From Streptomyces tuirus (GTDB taxonomy: Bacteria; Actinomycetota; Actinomycetes; Streptomycetales; Streptomycetaceae), in contig NZ_AP023439.1 of assembly GCF_014701095.1 (NCBI RefSeq), positions 7,242,001 to 7,306,000 of the forward strand: a stretch of 64,000 nt of DNA. Direction: 5' to 3'. Made by a program: the position numbers and the translations under genes. Within the stretch, counting starts at the first letter, position 1; each line of letters opens with the position of its first letter. Under the pieces are notes generated by a model. The model ran no database searches. It saw only the letters and a program-made list of their open reading frames with translations, and was not told the DNA's origin. Shown here one piece after another: positions 17,106 to 25,999 of the stretch.

Positions 17106-18647
17106 ATGCGCGGGATCACCAGGAGAGCTCTGTTCGCAGGTTCGGCCGTGGGCGCGGCCGGCGCTCTGCTGCCGGTGGCGGGCCCGGCGGTGGCCGGGCC
17201 CCGGGCGGCCCGCGCGAGCTACCGCGCCGGGTACCACTTCACCGTCCCCGAGCAGTGGAAGAACGACCCGCAGAGGCCGGTCTGGATCGACGGCAGCTAT
17301 CACTACTACTACCTGCACAACGCCGACTACCTCGCCGGTGAGATCGGCACCGCCTGGCGCCTGGCCACCAGCACCGACCTGGTCTCGTTCACCGACCGGG
17401 GGATCGCCGTGCCCAAGGACACGACCCCCAACGGCGACGTCTGGTCGGGGTCGGCCGTGGTGGACACGCACGACACGGCCGGCTTCGGGGCGGGCGCGGT
17501 CGTCGTGCTGGCCACGATGTCACCGCACGACGGCCCGGCCGACCAGGCGCAGTACCTGTACTACTCCACCGACGGCGGTCGCAGCTTCACCCCGCACGGC
17601 ACCGATCCCGTGCTGCCCAACCCCGGCGTGCGCGACTTCCGCGACCCGAAGGTGATCCGCGACGAGGAGCGCGACCGGTGGGTGATGACCCTCGCCGAGA
17701 ACGACAAGGTGGGCTTCTACCACTCCGCCGACCTCAAGTCCTGGACCTATGTGAGCGGGTTCGTCAGGGGCGGCATCGGCGTGCTGGAGTGCCCCGACCT
17801 GTTCCGGATCCGCGCCGGGGACGGCACGCCGAAGTGGGTGCTCGGGGTGAGCGCCAACGGCAAGGGCGCCGGGCTGCCGAACACGTACGCGTACTGGACG
17901 GGCTCCTTCGACGGCACCGCCTTCACCGCGGACGCGGCCGATCCGCAGTGGCTCGACCACGGCTGGGACTGGTACGGCGCGGTCACCTTCGACAAGCGCG
18001 GCACCGACGGCGCCCTCGACGAGGGGACCCGTTACGCGATCGGCTGGCTGAACAACTGGGACTACGCCCACATCACGCCCACGATCGACAGCGACGGCTT
18101 CAACGGCACCGACTCGATCGTCCGCGAGATCACGCTGAAACGCGGGGGCGACGGCACGTACTACCTGGCGTCCCGGCCGGTCGCGGCACTCGACCGGTAC
18201 GTCTCGCGCACGGTGACGCTCGGCGACCTGGAAGTCGAGGGCACGCGCCTGCTCGACTACCGGGGCACCGCCTACGAGCTGACCTGCGAGATCACCTGGG
18301 ACCAGCTGACGGGTGCGGGGATGCAGCTGCGGCGCTCCCCGGACGGCGTCCGGCACATCGACGCGGGCGTCCACCGCGACTACGCCTACCTCAACCGCCG
18401 CCCCACCGTGTCGCCCGACCTGACGGGCAGGTGGCAGGAGAGCCACAGCCCGTTCGACCCGGCCCGGCGTTCGGTGCGGTTGCGGATCCTGGTCGACCGC
18501 ACCTCCGTGGAGATGTTCGTGGACGACGGACGGTACGTGCACTCGTCGGCGGCCTTCCCGTACCTGGTCGACACGGGGCTCGCGCTCTTCACGGTCGACG
18601 GGAAGGCGGTGTTCCGGAACACCGTGATCCGCGAGTTCAGGGTGTAG
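17106..18647 (+). CDS. secreted GH32 fructan hydrolase (levanase/inulinase-like)
   Basis: This 513-aa exported family-32 enzyme would cut levan or inulin outside the cell to feed the adjacent importer. It begins with a twin-arginine signal (RGITRRALFAGSAVGAAGALLPVAG, split here at about residue 30). Catalytic motifs are QWKNDPQRPV (nucleophile Asp), RDFRDPKVI and VLECPDLF (acid/base Glu). The C-terminal beta-sandwich contains RILVDRTSVEMFVDDG. The NDPQRP form is typical of levanases and levan fructotransferases, so hydrolase versus transferase is open. ATG 17106 precedes the RR motif directly; longer starts would cross operator 2. Confidence 0.9.
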   Translation: MRGITRRALFAGSAVGAAGALLPVAGPAVAGPRAARASYRAGYHFTVPEQWKNDPQRPVWIDGSYHYYYLHNADYLAGEIGTAWRLATSTDLVSFTDRGIAVPKDTTPNGDVWSGSAVVDTHDTAGFGAGAVVVLATMSPHDGPADQAQYLYYSTDGGRSFTPHGTDPVLPNPGVRDFRDPKVIRDEERDRWVMTLAENDKVGFYHSADLKSWTYVSGFVRGGIGVLECPDLFRIRAGDGTPKWVLGVSANGKGAGLPNTYAYWTGSFDGTAFTADAADPQWLDHGWDWYGAVTFDKRGTDGALDEGTRYAIGWLNNWDYAHITPTIDSDGFNGTDSIVREITLKRGGDGTYYLASRPVAALDRYVSRTVTLGDLEVEGTRLLDYRGTAYELTCEITWDQLTGAGMQLRRSPDGVRHIDAGVHRDYAYLNRRPTVSPDLTGRWQESHSPFDPARRSVRLRILVDRTSVEMFVDDGRYVHSSAAFPYLVDTGLALFTVDGKAVFRNTVIREFRV

Positions 18648-18731
18648 GGCGGCCAGGGCGCGGGACCGGACCGACGAGGCGTGGTCGCCCTCGGCGGGGA
18701 TCGCTGCCACGATCTTCGGGGAGACCGGACC

Positions 18732-19730
18732 ATGGCCACGACCAGCGGAGCGCTCATGACGACGGACAGCGGGATGACGGACGAGGCGGCGCGGAAGGCC
18801 GGGCTGGAGGTGAAACCGGTCGCCGGGTACATCGGGGCCGAGATCGGCGGGGTCGATCTGGCCGGGGATCTCGACGACGCCGTGGTCGCCGCGATCCGGG
18901 CGGCGGTGCTGCGGTGGAAGGTGGTCTTCTTCCGGGGGCAGCGGCTGGACCACGCCGGGCACCTGGCGTTCGCGCGCCGGTTCGGCGAGATCGTGGAGCT
19001 GCCCAGGCGGGGCAAGGCCTCGCCCCCGGACTTCCCCGGGATCGAGACGACCGCCGACCGGCTGGAGCTGGGCGGGCGGTTCGGCATGGAGCACGACGAG
19101 TGGCTGCGGCGCAGGCGGCACACGCTGCTGCGCGGCTGGCACTGCGACCACGGCGCCCGCGTCGACCCGCCCGCCGCGACGATCCTGCGCGCGGAGACCG
19201 TACCGCCCTACGGCGGCGACACCACCTGGGCGAACCTGGCGGCGGCGTACGCCGGACTCTCCGCGCCGCTGCGGCGGTTCGTCGACGGACTGCGGGCCGA
19301 ACACCGCCTCGGCGTCGGCTACCAGCCCCGTCCCGGCGACGACGCCTACGTCCGCCACCTGCTCGACCGTCAGGTCGCCTCCCTGCACCCCCTGGTGCGC
19401 GTCCACCCGGAGACGGGCGAGCGGATCCTGTACGTCAACGGCTATTACGTCGAGCAGATCGCCGGCCTCTCCCGGCCCGAGAGCGCCGCGATCCTGGACA
19501 TGCTGCTGGAGCAGGCGGTCCGGCCCGAGTACACGGTCCGCTTCCGCTGGGAGCCGGGTAGCGTGGCGTTCTGGGACAACCGCGCCACGATGCATCTGGC
19601 CCCGGGCGACACGTCCCGGCTCGACCATCCGCGCATCATGCACCGGGTGATGCTCGCGGGGGACGTGCCCGTCGGGGTGGACGGCACGGCGTCGGAGCCG
19701 ATCACGGGGACCAGCCCGGGCCACTGGTGA
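18732..19730 (+). CDS. TauD/TfdA-family Fe(II)/2-oxoglutarate dioxygenase
   Basis: This 332-aa non-haem iron oxygenase couples 2-oxoglutarate decarboxylation to substrate hydroxylation. The iron ligands are GWHCDHG (His and Asp of HxD) and the distal His in HPRIMHRVML, followed by the 2OG-binding Arg region. WEPGSVAFWDNRATMH is the usual TauD block. Its substrate (taurine, alkyl sulfate or another) cannot be read from the sequence. ATG 18732 follows GGGGAG. No sulfonate transporter is adjacent, although an LLM oxidoreductase, a family often met in sulfur scavenging, converges on it. Confidence 0.9.
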   Translation: MATTSGALMTTDSGMTDEAARKAGLEVKPVAGYIGAEIGGVDLAGDLDDAVVAAIRAAVLRWKVVFFRGQRLDHAGHLAFARRFGEIVELPRRGKASPPDFPGIETTADRLELGGRFGMEHDEWLRRRRHTLLRGWHCDHGARVDPPAATILRAETVPPYGGDTTWANLAAAYAGLSAPLRRFVDGLRAEHRLGVGYQPRPGDDAYVRHLLDRQVASLHPLVRVHPETGERILYVNGYYVEQIAGLSRPESAAILDMLLEQAVRPEYTVRFRWEPGSVAFWDNRATMHLAPGDTSRLDHPRIMHRVMLAGDVPVGVDGTASEPITGTSPGHW

Positions 19731-19749
19731 CCCGGGCCCGCCTGGAGGC

Positions 19750-20778
19750 CTACGTGCCCGGTCGCCACCCCAGGGCCGGGCCCAGCCTGGTCGCCATGTC
19801 GGTGAGGATCTGTTCGTAGTCCTCGTGCCCGAAGTCGAAGGGCAGGGCGAACGCGACCTCGTCCACCTCCCGGAACGCGGCGTGCGCGCGCAGTCGTTCG
19901 GCGATCTCGGCCGAGGTGCCCACGAGGTCCGGGGCGAAGAGCAGCCGTCCCGGGCCCTGGGGCGAGGCCGTCCGAGGGGTGCGCCGGCCGGCGTAGGCCT
20001 CGTAGCGTGCGCGCTGCTCGGGCGAGGCGGAGTCCGTGGGGATGACGACCAGGCCCTGCGAGACCCGGGCGGCCTCGCCGTCGGGGTGGGCGGCGCGGAA
20101 GGCGCGGATCTGGGCGAGCTGGATCTCCGCGAAGTCGTAGGGGCCCTCGGGCTGTTCGGCCTTGACGACACTGCTGGTGAGGAGGTTCATGCCGTGCTCG
20201 CCGGCCCACCGGGCCGACCGCAGGCTGCCGCCGCCGTACCAGAGGCGGCGGCCCAGGCCCGGGGAGTGCGGCTGCACCCGGTCGGAGAAGACCTCGAAGC
20301 CCTCGGTCCCGCTGAAGTCCGTCGCCGGTTTGCCCCGCACGAAGTCGAGCAGCCGTTCCACCCGCCCGTAGCCGAAGTCCTCGGCGTCGGCCGTGTCCGG
20401 GTAGAGCGCCCCCTTGACCTCGTCGAAGTGCATCGGCGTGCCCACGCTCACACCCGGGTTGAGCCGGCCCCCGGACAGCAGGTCGACCGTCGCCAGGTCC
20501 TCCGCCAGCCGCAGCGGGTTCTCCCAGCCGAGCGGGATGACCGCCGTGCCGAGTTCGATGCGGCGCGTGCGCTGGGAGGCCGCGGACAGGACGGCGACGG
20601 GGGAGGAGATGCCGTACTGCAGATGCCGGTGACGCACCCAGGCGCTGTCGAAGCCGAGCCGCTCGCCCAGCTCGATGATCTCCAGCGTGGACTCGTGACC
20701 CCGGCGCGGATCCGCCTCGTCGAACAGCCCGATGGTCAGGAAACCCAGCTTGCGCAGCGGTCGCGGGGTCGGCGGCAC
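19750..20778 (-). CDS. LLM-class flavin-dependent oxidoreductase
   Basis: This 342-aa luciferase-like monooxygenase-fold protein would use FMNH2 or F420. Family features are FLTIGLFDE, LGFDSAWVRHRHLQYG, RIELGTAVIPLGWENPLRLAEDLATVDLLSGGRLNPGVSVG and the C-terminal DLVGTSAEIAERLRAH. GTG 20778 begins right before the first beta-strand. The convergent neighbour is a TauD-type dioxygenase. Substrate unknown. Confidence 0.9.
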   Translation of the reverse strand: MPPTPRPLRKLGFLTIGLFDEADPRRGHESTLEIIELGERLGFDSAWVRHRHLQYGISSPVAVLSAASQRTRRIELGTAVIPLGWENPLRLAEDLATVDLLSGGRLNPGVSVGTPMHFDEVKGALYPDTADAEDFGYGRVERLLDFVRGKPATDFSGTEGFEVFSDRVQPHSPGLGRRLWYGGGSLRSARWAGEHGMNLLTSSVVKAEQPEGPYDFAEIQLAQIRAFRAAHPDGEAARVSQGLVVIPTDSASPEQRARYEAYAGRRTPRTASPQGPGRLLFAPDLVGTSAEIAERLRAHAAFREVDEVAFALPFDFGHEDYEQILTDMATRLGPALGWRPGT

Positions 20779-20859
20779 GAGCCCTCCATCATGGAACCTG
20801 CAATGAACCTACGGTGGTGCCAACCCGGCGGCGGCCCGTGCTGTTCCCGTTCCGCCCGG

Positions 20860-22365
20860 TCAGCGCAGCGGAATCGTCACCTCGTCCTCGACGGGCGGGG
20901 CGACTTCCTGGGCGCGGTTGCCGGTGGCGGCATGGCAGCGCAGCCGGACCGACTCCGGGGAGACGTCCAGACGCAGAAAGCACTTGAAGAACGGTGGGCT
21001 GTACGTCGCCGAGCTCGGTGAGAACAACGACGTGTAGATCTTGCGCACCGGCAGCCGGAACCGCCTGGCCCTGTCGGGGCGGCGGCCGGTGCCGAGCAGT
21101 CCGGCGACCAGCCGGACCCGCCGGGTGACACGGGCCGGGGCGCCCGGCGCGCGGGTGGGCCCGATGCCGAGGCGCTCGGCGATCACGGCCGTCGCCTCGG
21201 CCTCCGTCAGCGTGAAGAAGCGGGGCAGGCGCAGCCGCCGGCCGTAGAGGCGGCTGTAGAAGGCCAGGGAGTCGCCGCGCAGCGGGTAGCAGCGGAAGTC
21301 CTGCTCGGTGACGCCCGCGACGTTCACGCGGGGGATCGTGTGCGTGGCGTGCATGAACGCGCCGCCGCCGCCCGCGACGACGTACTGGAGCGTGCGCCCG
21401 TCGTCCAGCCGGACCGGGTAGCGCTGGTAGTTGTGGATGTCGCCGCCGATCGCCGCCACATAGTGGTGGTCGGGGTCGCGGACGATGTCGTCGACGGTGC
21501 CGCCGCCTTCGATGGCGCACGGCTCGCGCCGGCCGTCCACGTACAGGGGCGAGCCGGTGACCAGGATCTTCGGGCGGGGCCCCCGGGAGACCTCGCGCAG
21601 CCAGGCGCCCTGCTCGGCGTCGAGGGTGCCGAGCAGACCCGTGTCGATGCCGATGACGCGCACCGGGCCGGCGTCGATCGCCCAGTACGGGCCCGGCTGG
21701 ACGGCCTGTTGCTCGGGGGCGGAGCGCAACGTGCGTGCCTCGGGCAGGTGTTGCCCCGCGTCGGGGCTCGGCCGGTGCCACAGCAGGGAGCGCAGCCAGG
21801 CCCGGGTGAGCGGGCGCGGCCGGGGCTCGGGCGGCAGGGGCGGGGCGTCGTCGCAGAAGACGCGCATGAAGCCGCCGAGGTCCTCGTACCAGTCGTGGTT
21901 GCCGGGTATCGCGTAGATCGGCGCCCGGTAGTCCCGGTACGGGCGGAAGAACTTGGTGCCGTAGTCGTCCGCGCTGCCCACCGGGTAGATCACGTCGCTG
22001 GCCAGCACGGCGAACCGGGTGTCCTGACCGGCCTTCAGAAGGCCCGGCACGACGGCGTACTGGGGGTCGTCGCCCTCACCGGTGTCGCCGATCACCAGGA
22101 ACGAGAACCGGTCCGGGTCGTCGCGCCGGATCACCTTGTCGGCCGGTGCGCCGGACGCCGCCCGCTGCGCCACCCACCGGCTGCGCGTCCGGCTGGTCGG
22201 ATCCCCGAACCACGAGGCGAGCACACCGTTGCGCGCGACCCACAGCATCTTCGGGTCCAGCCAGGAGATCTTCTCGGCCTTCGGCGGCATCAACCGCCGG
22301 TACGCGCCCCGTTCACTGGTGCCCCAGCCGGCGCCTTCGGCGGTGTCGCGTGAGGAGTCAGACAT
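20860..22365 (-). CDS. calcineurin-like metallophosphoesterase
   Basis: This 501-aa cytoplasmic phosphoesterase carries the dinuclear metal site: FLVIGDTGEGDD (motif I), ASDVIYP (motif II), YAIPGNHDWYEDLG (motif III), then ILVTGSPLYV and the distal IGGDIHNYQRYP (motifs IV/V). An unusual N-terminal 85 residues (SWLDPKMLWVARNGVLASWFG) and a C-terminal beta-rich tail of about 130 residues extend it beyond the core. The ATG at 22365 lacks a clear RBS. It is monocistronic. Substrate unknown. Confidence 0.9.
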   Translation of the reverse strand: MSDSSRDTAEGAGWGTSERGAYRRLMPPKAEKISWLDPKMLWVARNGVLASWFGDPTSRTRSRWVAQRAASGAPADKVIRRDDPDRFSFLVIGDTGEGDDPQYAVVPGLLKAGQDTRFAVLASDVIYPVGSADDYGTKFFRPYRDYRAPIYAIPGNHDWYEDLGGFMRVFCDDAPPLPPEPRPRPLTRAWLRSLLWHRPSPDAGQHLPEARTLRSAPEQQAVQPGPYWAIDAGPVRVIGIDTGLLGTLDAEQGAWLREVSRGPRPKILVTGSPLYVDGRREPCAIEGGGTVDDIVRDPDHHYVAAIGGDIHNYQRYPVRLDDGRTLQYVVAGGGGAFMHATHTIPRVNVAGVTEQDFRCYPLRGDSLAFYSRLYGRRLRLPRFFTLTEAEATAVIAERLGIGPTRAPGAPARVTRRVRLVAGLLGTGRRPDRARRFRLPVRKIYTSLFSPSSATYSPPFFKCFLRLDVSPESVRLRCHAATGNRAQEVAPPVEDEVTIPLR

Positions 22366-22566
22366 CGGGGCACCGTAACAATCGATCGCCGGCCCGTCCG
22401 CAGGCGGGCCGCTCACCGCTGGCGTGCGGGTGAGGCCGACGCGCGCCACGAAGGGCGGTGCGCAGGCGCCGAGTTGGCGGCAGGGGAGTCCGGCCGGGAA
22501 GCCGGAGCGGCCCCTCCCCGGCAGGCCATCAGATGGCCACTCGCGCTCCCACGCGGTCGTTCGGGG

Positions 22567-23322
22567 TCAGAAGGTGCGCTTCAGCAGGTCGAGCAGCGCC
22601 GACCAGTGCCGCTCGTCGCCCTCGCGGTGGTACGACGCGGTGTCGGCCTGCGTGAAACCGTGGGGCGCGCCCGTGTACACCTCGCACCGGTGGCGGACGC
22701 CGGCGGCCGTCAGGGCCTCCTCCAGGCGCTCGATCTGCTCCTCGGGCAGGGAGGGGTCCTGGTCGGCGTGGCCGAAGTACAGCTCGGCGGTGACCTTGCC
22801 GGCCACCAGGTGGGGGCTGTCCGGGGCGTCCGTGGCCAGCCGTCCGCCGTGGAACCCGGCCGCGGCGGCGACCCGCTCCGGGTGGGTGCCGGCGGTGAGC
22901 AGCGAGAGGCGGGCGCCCATGCAGTAGCCGGTCAGCGCGACCGGGCCGTCGGCCACGGCCGGGTGTCGGTCCAGCCAGTTCAGGTAGGCGCCGGCGTCCC
23001 GCATCGCCAGGTCGGGCGTCAGGGCCTGCATGGCCGGGACGATGCGCTCGAATATCTCCGGGCGCGCCTCCGGGTCGATGAACTCGGGCAGGTCGAACAG
23101 CGGGGCGCGACCGTGCCGGTGGAACACGTTTGGCACCAGCACCGTGTAGCCCTCGGCGGCCAGCCGGTCGGCCATGGACCGCAGCTGCGAGCGAAGGCCG
23201 AAGGCGTCCATGAAGACCAGGACCGCCGGATGGGCGGCGCCGTCGTCGGGGTGGACCAGGTAGGCGTCGGCGGTGCCGTCCGCGGTGGGGATGTCGACGG
23301 AGGTTCCCTGTACGGCGGTCAT
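22567..23322 (-). CDS. dienelactone hydrolase family protein
   Basis: This 251-aa alpha/beta hydrolase shows the dienelactone hydrolase triad: Cys in GYCMGARLS, Asp in YFGHADQDPSLP and His in GAPHGFTQ. The N-terminal VLVFMDAFGLRSQLRSMADRL matches carboxymethylenebutenolidase-type enzymes. It may act on lactones or esters; no aromatic-degradation genes are nearby. ATG 23322 follows GAGAGG at a slightly long distance. Confidence 0.92.
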   Translation of the reverse strand: MTAVQGTSVDIPTADGTADAYLVHPDDGAAHPAVLVFMDAFGLRSQLRSMADRLAAEGYTVLVPNVFHRHGRAPLFDLPEFIDPEARPEIFERIVPAMQALTPDLAMRDAGAYLNWLDRHPAVADGPVALTGYCMGARLSLLTAGTHPERVAAAAGFHGGRLATDAPDSPHLVAGKVTAELYFGHADQDPSLPEEQIERLEEALTAAGVRHRCEVYTGAPHGFTQADTASYHREGDERHWSALLDLLKRTF

Positions 23323-23480
23323 GGCTGGGCTGCCTCTCTGCGGGGGGTGGGGTCCAGGGACCCGTCCGCGTGCGTGACCGGGCGGATCATGCTCATCGTG
23401 ACACGCCCGTTCCGGGGGCATTTCGCCCGCCCCCGGCACATGGTTGAACCGTGAATCACCCTTGGTTCCCGCATTACCGA

Positions 23481-24101
23481 CTACTCGAACCGTGAGGCGT
23501 CTCCCGCGCCGTACCGCACGATCTCGGCCTCTCCGCCGGAGAAGTCGACGACCGTCGTCGGCTCGGTGCCGCAGTCACCGGAGTCGACCACACCGTCCAG
23601 CACATGGTCGAGCAGGTCCTTGATCTCCCAGCCCTGCGTCATCGGCTCGTCCTCCCCGGGCAGCAGCAGGGTGCTGGACAGCAGCGGCTCACCGAGCTCC
23701 GCCAGCAGGGCCTGGGTGACGACATGGTCGGGGATGCGCACGCCCACCGTCTTCTTCTTGGGGTGCTGCAGCATGCGCGGCACCTCCTTCGTCGCGGGCA
23801 GGATGAACGTGTAGCTGCCCGGCGTCGACGCCTTGATCGCGCGGAACACGTCGTTGTCGATCCGCACGAACTGGCCGAGCTGCGCGAAGTCCTGGCACAC
23901 CAGGGTGAAGTGGTGCCGGTCGTCCAGCTTGCGGATCGTACGGATCCGGTCGATGCCGTCCCGGCTGCCGAGGCGGCAGCCCAGTGCGTAGCAGGAGTCC
24001 GTCGGGTAGGCGACAAGAGCGTCGGCACGGATGCTGTCGGCGATCTGGCCGATGGTGCGGGGCTGGGGGTTGTCGGGGTGCACGTCGTAGTACTTCGCCA
24101 T
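23481..24101 (-). CDS. yciO: YciO/YrdC/Sua5-family protein (YciO branch)
   Basis: This 206-aa protein belongs to the threonylcarbamoyl-AMP synthase superfamily and matches E. coli YciO in length and in landmarks: YDVHPDNPQPRTIGQIADSI, YPTDSCYALGCRLGSRDGI, HHFTLVCQDFAQL, TPGSYTFILPATKEVPR and KKKTVGVRIPDH. The KxR and S/T nucleotide-binding residues are retained. YciO is a paralogue of TsaC; its in vivo role remains unclear, and the essential tRNA t6A enzyme is probably encoded elsewhere. It is monocistronic and divergent from the PucR-like gene. Confidence 0.9.
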   Translation of the reverse strand: MAKYYDVHPDNPQPRTIGQIADSIRADALVAYPTDSCYALGCRLGSRDGIDRIRTIRKLDDRHHFTLVCQDFAQLGQFVRIDNDVFRAIKASTPGSYTFILPATKEVPRMLQHPKKKTVGVRIPDHVVTQALLAELGEPLLSSTLLLPGEDEPMTQGWEIKDLLDHVLDGVVDSGDCGTEPTTVVDFSGGEAEIVRYGAGDASRFE

Positions 24102-24274
24102 CCGCCGAGCTTATGCCGCCGGTGCGGGTCGCCGGCGCAGGAGGGGGCCGGGCCCGGGGCGCGGACCGCCCCCGCCCGTCCGCGTGTCCGGTCGGCGCGG
24201 GGGCCTCGGGGACGTGAGGTAACGTCCCCGACCGGTGCGCCGGAGGCGGCGCGAGGAGCGAGGGGAAGGCCGAG

Positions 24275-25768
24275 GTGACAGGCCGAGAGGACGACAACCG
24301 GCAGCGGGAGACGCGGGCCGGCACGGATCCGGCATGGGCGGAGGAACTGCTCGAGCACCTGCGCCCGGCAGGGCGGGACGTCCGCAGGGTCGTCGCCTGG
24401 CTCGCCGGCACCGTGGGCGCGACCGTGGCCCTGCAGGACGCCGCCGGGAACCTCGTCGCCGGAAACCGGCTCCCCCTGGACGAGGACCTGGTCACGGACA
24501 TCACCGCCGGCCGGCTCGCCTCCGCGGCCTGGCAGAGCCGCGATCGCCATCTGCGTCTGGTCAGGGTGGAGCACCCGTCCCACACCCGCGTGCTGGCCGT
24601 CTCCCGGCAGGACCCCTTCGACCGGCGGGCCTCCGAGGTCGTCACGCACACCGCCCAGGTGATCGAGCTGCTGCTGGCGGCGGGCGAGTCGACCGCGGCC
24701 GGGCACCGGCTGCGCCGGGCCACCGCCGACCTGCGCCTGGCGATCCTGCAACTGCTGATGGTCGAGGACACCATCGCCGCCCGCCGCGTCGCCGCCGGAC
24801 TCTGGCCCGGCCTCCTCGACGCCGAGACGGCGTGTGTGTACGTCGTCGAGTCCCCACCCGCCGTACGCGACCGCGTCGCCGAGGAGTGCCTGGACAGCAC
24901 CCGGGAGGACGCCCTGGTCGTGCGCTGCCCCGCCATGGACGGGCACGTGATCGTGGTCAGCCCCCGGGAGGCCACGGGCGACACCCTGCGGTCCCTGGTG
25001 GGACGGCACCCGGACCTCTTCCTCGGCGGCAGCGTCCGGCAGAGCCTCGCCCGGACCGCCACCGCCTACGGGCAGGCCGTCAGCGCCCTGGCCGTAGCGC
25101 ACTTCCGGCCCGACAAGACGGCCGTCTACGCCGAGCGCACCCACCCCGAGCGCCTCATGGACCCGGTGGCGCTGCGCGGCTGGACCTCCCGGGTGCTGCG
25201 CCCGCTCGACACCCTGCCGCACCACACCCGGGCCGAACTCCTCGCCACCAACCGGCTCGGCCTGGAGTTCACCGCCGTCAACGCCGCCAAGGTCCTCGGA
25301 GTCAGCCGCAACACCGTCCGCGCCCGCATGGAGCGCGTCGAGACGCTGCTCGGCACCGACTTCTCCGACCTCACGGTCCGGGCCGTCGTCCACCTGGCGC
25401 TCAACACCCAGATCGCCCTGACCGACGCCCGGTTCGACGACGGCACCGACGACCCGGGGCTGCGGCTCGCCGACCTGCTGTCCGGCCCCGGCGTCCGCAC
25501 CTGGGCGCAGGACCTGCTGAGCCGGCTGGACGCCGACGCCAGGAACCCGCGCCGGACGCTGCGCACCTGGATCGCCGCCGGCGGAAACGCCGAGCGGGCC
25601 GCGCAGGCCCTCGGTGTGCACGCCCAGACCGTGCGCGAACACGTCCGCAGCGCCGAACCCGTCCTGGAGCGCCAGCTGCTCGCCGCGGGCACCGACCTCT
25701 ACGAGGTCGTGCTGGCACACCTGGCCGTGGGCGACCTCGACGTGCCGGACTTCCGGCGGCCCGCGTGA
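24275..25768 (+). CDS. PucR-type helix-turn-helix regulator
   Basis: This 497-aa cytoplasmic regulator has an N-terminal GAF-like sensor (residues about 30-140: VVAWLAGTVGATVALQDAAG), a central GGDEF-like or CdaR region and two C-terminal helix-turn-helices: AAKVLGVSRNTVRARMERVE near residue 340 and AQALGVHAQTVREHVRS near 445. Two HTHs of the PucR type are unusual. GTG 24275 follows a GGGGAAGGCCGAG site. The next genes are on the opposite strand (conservon P450s), so it could regulate them, but the sequence does not show this. Confidence 0.85.
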   Translation: MTGREDDNRQRETRAGTDPAWAEELLEHLRPAGRDVRRVVAWLAGTVGATVALQDAAGNLVAGNRLPLDEDLVTDITAGRLASAAWQSRDRHLRLVRVEHPSHTRVLAVSRQDPFDRRASEVVTHTAQVIELLLAAGESTAAGHRLRRATADLRLAILQLLMVEDTIAARRVAAGLWPGLLDAETACVYVVESPPAVRDRVAEECLDSTREDALVVRCPAMDGHVIVVSPREATGDTLRSLVGRHPDLFLGGSVRQSLARTATAYGQAVSALAVAHFRPDKTAVYAERTHPERLMDPVALRGWTSRVLRPLDTLPHHTRAELLATNRLGLEFTAVNAAKVLGVSRNTVRARMERVETLLGTDFSDLTVRAVVHLALNTQIALTDARFDDGTDDPGLRLADLLSGPGVRTWAQDLLSRLDADARNPRRTLRTWIAAGGNAERAAQALGVHAQTVREHVRSAEPVLERQLLAAGTDLYEVVLAHLAVGDLDVPDFRRPA

Positions 25769-25999
25769 GCCGGATTTGCCTCCCGGGCAACGGATTGGCC
25801 CGGTCCGGGCGGGACGAATCAGGGCCATCCGGACTCGGTTGTGCACGGGTGAGTCCCGCTGAGCCCGTGGCGGGCATCGACACGGTTCACAAGGGCTCGG
25901 CCGTGGACGTAGGTTCAACTACCGCGGGGGCACGACCGGAACGGGGGACCGGTCGCGCTCCCGCCCGCCGCCCCATGAGGCGGCTCGGCCCCGGTGGCG

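Noticed and set aside
17520..20171. An 883-codon leftward frame across the secreted GH32 and TauD genes
   Set aside because: It is a GC-driven antisense frame with no recognisable domain; the tail of it resembles the LLM gene only in the wrong frame.
22424..23454. Long rightward frames over the dienelactone hydrolase gene
   Set aside because: They read antisense to a gene with a complete catalytic triad; high GC gives long open frames on the other strand.
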